From the NCBI GenBank assembly GCA_030867875.1, contig JAOWCC010001368.1, forward strand, positions 310,001 to 374,000: a stretch of DNA of 64,000 nt, read 5' to 3'. Under the pieces are notes generated by a model, which did no database searches, had not been told where the DNA came from, and worked only from the letters and a program-made list of their open reading frames with translations. Positions within the stretch are counted from its first letter, which is position 1; every line of letters starts with the position of its first letter. The translations under genes were made by a program, and so were the position numbers. This DNA is from Actinernus sp. WN-2022. Its lineage: Eukaryota; Cnidaria; Anthozoa; Actiniaria; Actinernidae. This document shows, piece after piece, positions 49,898 to 59,300 of this stretch.

Positions 49898-50200
49898 GGA
49901 GCCCATAACTAGGAGCGTCCATCCCGCATATACTAGGCCTATGTCACAGCGTTTTCACATGTTGGTTATTTTTAGAACGGTTTCCCGCTATTGTTGAGTT
50001 GCGATTATTCCTAAGGGAATCAAATCATAAACGCGCAGCTGCCATGTTGTTTGGCATAACAAAAGTAGCTAATGAGGCATCTTTTGTTCCACCACGGAGC
50101 AACCATTAATCGGCGGGGAAAATAATCTAAAAATAGCCCAACTTGTAAAAGCGCTGTGACAACTATATAGGACACATGGACGCTCCTAGTAATTGGCTCC
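49898..50200. mobile_element. MITE copy 2 of the same family
   Basis: The left end GGAGCCCATAACTAGGAG and right end CTCCTAGTAATTGGCTCC are inverted copies. Matching sub-motifs GTCACAGCG and GGTTATTTTTAGAA appear in both arms. End sequence and length (303 bp) match the element at 48,936-49,266 (331 bp); the interiors differ more than the ends. Confidence 0.72.
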
Positions 50201-50323
50201 TGATTCACGTTAATATAAGGGACACAAGTTAAAGCTTCCGTGGCGGTCGATGAATTTCAGGTGTATGGTTGGTAGAATGAAAACATGCTTTTACACGTAG
50301 AATGGAAACACGCTTTCTTTTAA

Positions 50324-51331
50324 CCCTTTCATGCCAGAGTTTTTGGAACCAATTTTTAGCTATTTCTAGACCGAAAAGAACCCTCCCCCCTAAGTAAACT
50401 GTAGTCATTGTTACCATGGAATTTTCAACTGACCTATAATACTGGGGGCTCAAAGTTTTTAGACTGCTATTTTGAAAGCAGTTGTGGATTACTTAACGGA
50501 GCTGGCGGGAAGTTTGTTTGGAGCAATACAGAGAATTTAAGGCTTTTTAAAGCCTTTTTCGCCATATATAGAGTGCTGGAGGACATCATTAAGTCTGATG
50601 ATAGCTTGAATCAGCACTTTCTCGAAGAACAGAGTCTGTGTACTGTTATTGTGATGGAGAACGAGCTTCATTTCACACTCGTAGAATGGGCCAGGACTTC
50701 TTCCTTCGCTTTAACGTGGGCTTTATAAATGGGGGTCTGGAGCCACCTATCATAGCCTTTTTTGAATATTGGACAAGATTTACTTGCCATTGATTACAAT
50801 ATGAAGCTATTAGGTCGAAATGGCTTTAGACTTCTTCTATATTTTGAAGAATGAAGATGGGGGAAGGGCCACGGCGCTGTTTGGTAGGATTTTCCGGCAT
50901 GCTTTGCGGTCATTATGGATGAATTTAGCTAGTACTTATGGACAGAATGGCTTGGTGCTGGGTACGTTTAGTCGTTGGGAGACAGAAAGTGAGGTTAGTG
51001 CAAACATGAAACTATAAATGTTATGTGGAATATGCATTTTTGAGAGAAAATTTAGAATCTGAGGATAAATAGTTATTTTTGGAAGTGATATTTTAGTCTT
51101 TTTTTTCTGAAATGAAATAATGTAACCTGTAGTTAACTTATGCAAAGAAAGGAGGATTTAGATGAAATTATTCTTTGTTAACATACCCAATGCAGTTCAC
51201 TAGGATCACTTGTCTATACATTATGGTTTGTAGGAATCTCAGGGCCTAGCTTTTTAAACTTTGTCAGACTGAAACTCCCAAATCAAGTAACCAGTAAAAT
51301 ACGGAAAATTCCGTATGTGGGCAGGAAAGGG
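50324..51331. mobile_element. piggyBac-like non-autonomous element (TTAA-flanked)
   Basis: The element begins CCCTTTCATGCC right after TTAA (50,320-50,323) and ends GGCAGGAAAGGG right before TTAA (51,332-51,335). TTAA target duplications with CCC...GGG ends are the hallmark of piggyBac-type transposons. The inverted match is short (about 13 bp with one mismatch) and the 1,008-bp interior shows no recognisable transposase, so it would be non-autonomous. Two open frames inside (50,408-50,728 and 50,820-51,017, plus strand) are unrecognised. Confidence 0.6.
50408..50728 (+). CDS. Unrecognised open frame inside the piggyBac-like element
   Basis: A 106-codon frame whose second part has a protein-like composition (WSNTENLRLFKAFFAIYRV, then VLEDIIKSDDSLNQHFLEE), with amphipathic helical character. 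I do not recognise the family and see no splice signals or homologous repeat in the window. It may be captured host sequence, a fragment of a transposase too divergent to spot, or chance. It stops at 50,728; a later frame at 50,820-51,017 could be a continuation. Confidence 0.2.
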   Translation: MLPWNFQLTYNTGGSKFLDCYFESSCGLLNGAGGKFVWSNTENLRLFKAFFAIYRVLEDIIKSDDSLNQHFLEEQSLCTVIVMENELHFTLVEWARTSSFALTWAL

Positions 51332-51673
51332 TTAAAGTATGGGTGAATGTCCCAAATGATTCCTTAGGACACCAGTTTCAGTGATCACATTCAAGTGTCA
51401 CTCTCTGTACATTCAATTGTTTATTTCTATTCATGTACATCGAGTTCTTATTATATAAATTGTACATGCTGCAACTATTGAGAGAGGTAACAGTCTCTCC
51501 ATCCCTGGTTACCTTGAAATATTGAAATATATCGTATTCACAATTCTCAATTCATTAATTACAACAAGTGATATTAATAACACTAGTAGTAGTAGTATTC
51601 TTCATATTCTATAGCCTACGGAAACAGCCGTCTCTATTCGAGGGCCAAAAGCGAGAATATTGTCTCTTTTGAG

Positions 51674-51874
51674 TTAGAGCTCAGAAATCGCCGTACGTAA
51701 TGTGAGATCGCCAGCCAAATTATGGATTCGATCCTGTCGGTAAGACTGACAAATACTTCCTTTCCCCGTACAAAATATACAAACCTTGAAGCCGATTCTC
51801 CTGCAGAGACGATAGTTTACACTGGGTGCAAAGAGAACCAACACACTGACACAAAATATGCCAAGAAACTTCAT
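51674..51874 (-). CDS. Candidate small secreted Cys-containing peptide
   Basis: A 66-residue minus-strand frame opens with a classic signal-peptide profile (MKFLGIFCVSVLVLFAPSVN): short basic start, hydrophobic core, then small polar residues. The predicted mature part is basic and has four cysteines spaced C-x7-C-x2-C-x6-C. Upstream on the same strand are a TATA-like AGTATAAATT (51,947-51,956) and an inverted CCAAT box (51,971-51,980), at plausible promoter spacing. The longer frame from 51,919 adds 15 residues before this methionine; I prefer the inner start because it exposes the signal peptide. I recognise no peptide family. A chance open frame remains possible. Confidence 0.35.
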   Translation of the reverse strand: MKFLGIFCVSVLVLFAPSVNYRLCRRIGFKVCIFCTGKGSICQSYRQDRIHNLAGDLTLRTAISEL

Positions 51875-51943
51875 TACGCTCCCTCTACCGACTAGCGTAT
51901 ATCCTTCGCCATCAACCACAGTTTGTTTGTTGTGAGATTTTCG

Positions 51944-51982
51944 AATAATTTATACTAATCTTAGTGGACCGACCAATCAGCC
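51944..51982 (-). promoter_or_regulatory. Possible CCAAT and TATA boxes
   Basis: On the minus strand a CTGATTGGTC (CCAAT-type box) precedes AGTATAAATTATT by about 20 bp. The start codon of the small secreted-peptide frame is about 75 bp downstream, so transcription would begin around 51,915-51,925. The spacing is suggestive only. Confidence 0.3.
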
Positions 51983-52056
51983 AGTTCGTCAAGATTCTGG
52001 ACGAGAAAATTTCATCAGTATGGAATTTCTGGGCTCAAATCGCAGACATCTCTCTC

Positions 52057-52074
52057 GGGGGGGGGGGGGGGGGG
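52057..52074. repeat. 18-base G homopolymer
   Basis: An uninterrupted run of 18 G followed by AAGGGGGAG. It could form a G-quadruplex and is also a typical site for sequencing length error. Confidence 0.8.
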
Positions 52075-52445
52075 AAGGGGGAGCTCGCTTTTGGCCCTGT
52101 TCCCGCAGGCTATATATTCTAATACTGTTGAAAATTACTAACCCACAAATGTTTTTCTACCCATTTTAGTAAAATCTAAATCCATTTGTACCAAAACGGT
52201 TGCTATCACTTCGATGGGAACCAAGCCTTATCTATCTATTTATTTATTTATCGAGGGCATCTCTATCATTAGCAGAAAAAGTAAAAAGGTAATATTGACT
52301 TTCTTCTCATTTGTGAAGCAGATCAGACTGCCATTATTCGTTGTACATCATGCCACGCCCCTCTTGAGTAAAAAACAAACAAGACCTGCCTTAATGGCTC
52401 CGACACTGACGTAAAACCTACGAAAAGCTGCAACTGGTAAATAAA

Positions 52446-52610
52446 TCAATAATTACTGTAAGAAGGTAAATGAAAGCCGTTCTGTAACAAAGCACGAAAG
52501 ATATTGAGGCATTTGAAATGGATCACATTTGAAAATGGCTGTACTATATATTGCGTGACCTCAGCCATTATCAAGCCAAAGAACGCAAAAGATAATAGAA
52601 ATGAATGCAT
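52446..52610 (-). CDS. Weak candidate short secreted peptide
   Basis: A 54-codon minus-strand frame begins MHSFLLSFAFFGLIMAE, which reads as a signal peptide. A strong TATA motif (TTATATAAAA, about 52,670-52,680) lies 60-70 bp upstream on the same strand. The remaining 37 residues contain a single cysteine and no recognisable domain. The frame could also start at 52,667, but that would place coding sequence immediately at the TATA box. It may be chance or the first exon of a longer gene. Confidence 0.22.
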   Translation of the reverse strand: MHSFLLSFAFFGLIMAEVTQYIVQPFSNVIHFKCLNIFRALLQNGFHLPSYSNY

Positions 52611-52679
52611 CTGCTGTCTTGAGCTTGTCGTTTTGTCTTTCTGATTCGCAAGTCTAATCACAGCCATAATTTTTATATA

Positions 52680-53137
52680 AGACTGGTCCGCGTGACAGTG
52701 TAGATGAATCGTTAGGTTTCAGGTTTAGTTGTATCGACATCTAAATGTTAAAGTAACTAGAATTATCACTTCTGATGACTGATATGTCATGAGTCATATT
52801 TTTACAAGGTAATACCAATTGGTCTACTAACAGACTATAAGCCTTTGGGTAAGTATTATGACGCACCGAATTGAACTTTTTGATAGGCGAAACTTCAGTT
52901 AACCATATGCAACAAGAATATACCTTATATTGAGAATGTTGTCATGTAAAACTTTCAAAAATCGCCTAGGTCTGCCAATCAAGATTTTACATTTTCTTGT
53001 TTTCAGGTTTACGTGAAATGGACAAGGTTCATGCAATTAGGTGTATCTTTCAATCTTAATAAGTAAATGTCCATATTTCTTCTTCAAAAATATTCTTATG
53101 TAATATAATTCCATCTAGAAAAATTATAAGTCCAGTT
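52680..53137. other. Region downstream of the LamG-PA14-GON gene
   Basis: This is the expected 3' UTR side. No AATAAA was seen on the minus strand in the first 100 bp after the stop. No other gene or repeat was recognised. Confidence 0.4.
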
Positions 53138-53397
53138 CTAAATCTTGCGCGCAAGATGTCTCTTAAATTTTCTAATTCTAGCAGCCCGAGAGTATTGTCT
53201 GGTCAGCGGTATATACCCATCTTGACTACGCCTCTTCTTTTTGGCCACGTGACCAATAACCTCCAGTTCACTCTCGTCCATTCCTGGCTCTGAGCTGAAG
53301 TAGGTCGTAACGTGCGGTTGGGTTTTTCGTGGTATTTTAGACTTTGGAGCCAATTCTTTGTTAGTTGTTTTCGGAATAGAGCTTCGTGTAAAAAAAC
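53138..53397 (-). CDS. Terminal exon: basic C-terminal tail
   Basis: A 260-bp exon from acceptor CTTGCACACAG, phase 1, to a stop at 53,138. It encodes 85 residues without cysteines or a known domain, ending in clusters of basic residues (AKKKRRSQ and ARIRKFKRHLARKI). Such a tail could bind glycosaminoglycans or be cleaved at the dibasic sites; both are inference. Confidence 0.75.
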
Positions 53398-56300
53398 CTG
53401 TGTGCAAGTAAGAGAACATGGAGTTAACATTGCAAACTGAGAGGCAACTTTACTTTAAGTGACAAGTAGATTAGATCTTATTTTATCCATACAAAACCTG
53501 CTTCTTCGCTTTCAAAATGAGTTTACTAAGTATTTAAGTATTGTTCATGTTTGTTATAGGGAGTTTCTTTTGACAGAAAAACTTTTCTAAAGTTTCGTAG
53601 GTATTAAACTTGAGCATAATTCTCAGTATCATTGTAAAAGAAAGCATTTGATTACCGTGATATTTTTGTTGGTAATTCATTCTCTTACATAGTTTCTCCA
53701 ATAGTGATGTTTAGTGTTTATAAATATTACAATTGTTATGCTAATATGCCAACCATGCTTTGTATCACGTGACTGTCAGGTTGGCACGTCAACTATTATT
53801 ATTTAAAATGAAACATCGCTATATATTATTGTGACGATACATCACATAAATGGTTGTTAATTCATAATCGTCAAACACACCGGAGAATCAAACCATTTAC
53901 AGACTTTGAAGAACTATACAAAAAGTATTGAAATGTATGTAAAATGTGAGCCTTGTTCGAACATTTGACAGACTTTGTAAAATGTCTGAAATGTACGTAT
54001 TTACTAGTGTATTTTACACTTTTAAACATGTAAAATGAAATAAAATACTAACATTTTATAACCTTTTCACATAGTTCTTCAAATAATGCTGTAAATGGTT
54101 GGATTTTTCCAGTGAAAGCTCGGAAACTTTAGTGAAATGGACATTTTGAAGAAAGTTTGATGAAAGAACATTTTTTCAGACACTTTTAAAAGCTTTTAAA
54201 CCGTTACTAATTAAAAATGCTTCACCTACCGGAAATACAACTTATTTCTGTTTATCTACTTTATATTCTACTTTACTTTAATATTATATCTGAAAATAAG
54301 AATTTCAAATTAAATTTGTCCAGGAGTCCACGCTCCTGATTTGTCACATTAAGCTCTACTAATTGTATTCATAATTTGAACGTTATGTAACCGCTTTTCG
54401 TTGTATCACTGATCTAATTAACACGAAAGACTTATAATATTCGTACAATCATCATGGCTGTTGTTGTACGTACCTTGCTTGGAAATAATCGAGCACTTGA
54501 GTGGCTCAACGAATAGTTTCTCGCTTTTAGGTTGACAACCTCCACACGAGCCTCCACACTCGCCATACACGAGAATGCCGTCCTGAGATTTACGATAATT
54601 CAACACACGCTGAGGGATCTTTGGACTTCCCCACGACTCCCAATCAACGTCTTTGCGCACGCGTAAACCAGTTCCAGTTAAGTCGATCTTGAACTTGCCC
54701 ATGTGGCACTGAGAGGCAGCCGAGTAACAGTCTCCTGCGCGGCCATATCGTACCGGGTTACCTTTGTTCTTGGCGAAGGTAAAGTCTTCGCGATGAATCA
54801 GGCCACTTCTCGGCTCAATACGAACCTTGTTGAACCTAAAAAGGTTTTTAGCATGAGTGATCGTTGTCTTTATTAATCCACTGTCTACTCTACTGAGCCA
54901 ATTTGGATTAAATTAGTGACATCCAGAGTGCTAACTCAACCCTCCCCCCTCAGTTCGTAACGTACCGCTGAACCATAAAGTCAAGGGCTAACGTTTTCCC
55001 CATAATGCCACGGCTTCAGGCTGTTTCTCTTGTGTTTTGAATGAAACTACTCTAATTGTGATCAACTCAGCCACTCGAGGAGAGCCAGAGGATATCATGA
55101 AGTCTGAAAACTACTGGCTTGCTTTAGTAAGCTTTGTTGGGGGTTTTCATTGCTTTTATCTTGTTTCTCTGCCTTTGACACACATTAAAATAATCTTCCA
55201 GTTTATTATCTTTTTACCCTGCCAACCCTACAGATCTGTGTAGTGGCCAAAAGTAATTGGCTTGGTTGTAGGGCAACAAAGAGAAATACGGTGGAAAGAA
55301 CGGCATGGTTCACAGTCGCTTGATGTGTTTTGTGCAAACAAACTTGGTGGTTGGAGAGATTAAATAAGGTACTGTAATATAGGATTTCAAATTTTGTGTC
55401 TGCTTTAGAATTTAAGTGCGCACGGGAAGGTTTTTATTAGCCCATTTTAGGGCATCGAAATAAAGAGGGTAAAGTTTGACGTCACAAATTTGCAAAACTT
55501 CGATTGGACTTTTTAGACCACCGATTCTGAACGAGCAATATGAAAAACTTTAAACACCAAAAATAAGGTGTATACGATGAATATATATAGCGGCCGAGAT
55601 ATGAGCATTGGAATGCTAAATATTATTTAACAAATCACTGTATATTTGCGCTGGTTCTAAAGTTTTGGAACCAGGACAAAAATATAATCATTTGTTTAAA
55701 AATGTTTGGCATTCCAATTGCCCATATCTCGGCCGCTATTCATCGTATACACCTCATTTTTGGTTGTTCTTTCTGAATATGTGGTCAAATATTGTTAAAG
55801 TGAAAAAAAAGATATTTCTGACGTCATCACTTTAGTACTCTATTGGCGAAATTCAAAGAAACAAATGCGTTTTTCTAAGAAGATCGAAGTCCATCGAACA
55901 ATGTTATAGCCAAGGATCTTAATCCATCCATCCATCGAACAATGTTATAGCCAAGGATCTTAATCCATCCATCCATTGAAAGAATGTTGCATTATCAGAA
56001 CTCTATCGTGTCTAGATTTGATGTAATATTTTGGAGTCGATGAGTTAAATCAAAACTTGTGTAGAATAAAATTCAACTGTATGAGTCTGAAAACCTGCAG
56101 ATGGTACTGTGGTATGGATGCAGCGAGGAGTGATACCGAATGGCTTTCTGTTGTTTTACCAAGTGTTTATTCAATTCAGACTTTTGAGCTAGAAGGCAAG
56201 ACCTGAGGCTAAACCGCACTATTACGAAAAATCGAAGCCAACGAAATGAGTACCCACCTTGCAAAATTTGATAAAACAAAAAACGCTTTGAGCATAAACT

Positions 56301-59300
56301 TAGAATGACCCCATTACGGGTAGCCTAACTCACTTTAGTTATCTCTACGATGAAGTTATGACGTTTTATATCCTTTTTTTCCTTTGTACATTTTGTGTAC
56401 AAAGATATGTATAATGACAATAGTAATAAACATAGCGCCGCAATGGTGAACTCGTGGATGTAAAGTGTATTGTTGTGTGTTCTCAAGGGTAAACATGTGG
56501 AAATGTTCACAGTTTAAGTTATATTTGCTGTTGTGATAACCTGTATACCCTGTAAAATCACGTGATCGATGACGTCATCATTACAACATCACCACCAAGT
56601 GATTCATGGGGACCCAATACCATGTCTGTCAAAGTTTGAGCAGCCTGGCATTATAAGTGAGGGAGATACAGGCATGTAGTTAACATCACTTGACCGATGA
56701 CGTCATCGTTATGACATCACCACTAAGTGAATCATGGACACCCAATACCGCGTATCACAGGTAGCCCGTTCCAAAAACACCATAAGAGCTGCTAGCAGGC
56801 TACCTTATTATCAAAATAGGAACTGTGAACGTAATATTTTAACTTCATCTTGAATGTGACCCAATACCATGTCTCTCAAAGTTTGAGACACCTGCTATTA
56901 ATATTGGGCGAGTTAGCCATGAAAAGTACAAGGGTTTACGTCACTATCGGAGGGACCCAAATGTACATGCCCACTGGTTTATTGATCGAGCGCACAAATC
57001 TCCCACATGGTAAAATATTTGGTCGCTCAAGTATATAAGTACCCTAACGCTCACTTTATAGTTAGTAGCAAGAGGCAAGGGGATCCGACGATGAGGCCTT
57101 GATCAACGTCGATAGGCCTTTTGCAGGAAACAATCACGTGCTGATATAATACTTCGTTAACGAATGAATTGAGCTCGTGATCCCCATGGTAAAGGCGTTA
57201 ACATGGGTGCTGAGTGGCAAGCTATCTTTAAAAAAGATTGGAGGTGGAAAATAGCATGTACAAACAGGTTTTGATTGTAACACTACCGATCTCGTACAAG
57301 TGGCTTTAAATATATGAATTAAGATTTTTTTGCAACCAGTACAACCACGTGATTGCATTCCTGCAAAAGTCCCATTTCAACAGCAATTAATGTTGAACAT
57401 CGATCTTCAATTATTAATTTAATGAAATATCGATTACTATTATCTTATCAATTGGCATTCCAAACATTCCAAGCATTCTGCTAACATCTTAGTGAGTGAG
57501 TGATCGAGTGAGTAATCGAGCGAGTGATTGACAAAGCTAAGAATGCACGATTTCCCCAACCATCCCGATAACTCGTACCTGCGCTTACGCGCATCCACGA
57601 GTTAAAAACTATTTTCAAAACCCCCCTCCAATCAAATTGCAGAGTAATGTTACTTTAGTGTCAAGTCACGATTGGCTCATTGTTTTGTTTCACATCCTAC
57701 GAAATCTGCTCTGTGTTTCTTACAATTGAAAGTTATGGTTTATGTCCAGTAAACAGCCTCACAGTTAGTGTACTGGTTAAGCTCCAGTCTGTCGAGCTAG
57801 AGGTTGCGATTTAAAACCCCGGCCGGAATAATACTTAGGGTCTTAAAATAACTGAGTTAGACGGTGCTGCCTTTGTGAAACAATCTCGTTCTCGAACTGC
57901 AAATGATTAGACCGTCACGTCTTCTCAGATAAGGACGTAAAGGTCTCGCCAGACAGTCACGAGTTACCGACGTTAAATAAAGTTGCTTTACTTTACTTTT
58001 AGTAAAACCATCTCCCACATCCCACCCTCCCAATGCACCCTCCCAACTATCCCACCCTCCCAACCATCCCCCACCATCCCAACCATCCCCCACCATCCCA
58101 ACCATCCCCCACTATCCCCACCATCCCCACCTCCCAACCATCCCCCACCATCCCCACCTCCCAACCATTCCCCACCTATTAACATATCAATTCTACTTTT
58201 GTCAGTTTGATATTTGACTTACTAATATAGCATATTAAAAGTAACATATAGTTCACTAAATTAGTTTTTAACTGACCTTGATACTCCCCAGTACTTCTCA
58301 GTAAGCTGTGGTGAAGGATTCGTTTTTCCAGAGCAGGACTCGTAGTTGAGCAGCCTCTCCCTGTGGAAGGTGGCATAGTTCCTATCCGGGCCAGCCTCTA
58401 AAGTAACGTATTCTGTAGGTTTGGCTGTACTCATCCCGTAGCAATAAAGACGAACCGGCTCACACGATGGACTCATCTGAATCGTATACTCATCATCTTT
58501 ATACCCGGACCATATTCTCTTGATCTCCGCACAGCTCTCTGTTAAAACAAAATGTCAACCGTTACATCCCTTCACATAAGGTGCGTATTAAATACACCTT
58601 AAAAGAAAAGGCTTCACGTGCAAGCTTTCACTTGAACTGATTGAGGTTGTCTTACTTGGAATTCTATACTGCAGACTGTTTTGTGGAATGCTGCTCCTAC
58701 TGATGACTGGGACGGCCGCACTTGAACATTGAAGGTTGTAACCTACTGAAAGTGTGTCGCGTGATTTTCCCTGCTTGTGCAACGCCTCTAGCCAGTAGTA
58801 TTTGCCAGCCTCCAGAGTAAAATTGGCCGATGTTTGTCTTGCAGGACTGTCGGTAAATAAAACAAACATTGTTGTACGTTGAAGTAAATTAAGGGGGCCA
58901 GTGCACCTTTTTGGCGAATACTTGGAACAGAGAAAGTATATAACAAACATCAAAAGACGTTACACTGTCATACAGAAAATAGACCTTAAATAGAAAAGTC
59001 TTGGCGAATTCTTCAATGCTTTTATCATTATCTTGAGGCAAAGTTATTATTATTAAGTTTTTATAGTGTTTGAAGTAGTAATAATCACTAAGAATCACTA
59101 ATAAGATATTCTCAAATAGTCAACTAAGCTTGCATGATGGCTTAGTTTAGTGTAGTCGAATGAAAAACACTCCTCGGAATACCTTTGCGAAGATCGTTCG
59201 GTAATCTTAACAGCTGCAATGAGATCCTTTTCCTCCTGAGAAGTTCCATCACTGAAAAAGAGCTCCGCCTCATCATCTCCCGTCAAAGTAAACGAGTAGA

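Noticed and set aside
57857..58210. Gly/Trp-rich and Pro-rich frames over the C-rich minisatellite
   Set aside because: Pure repeat translation on both strands, next to a SINE tail.
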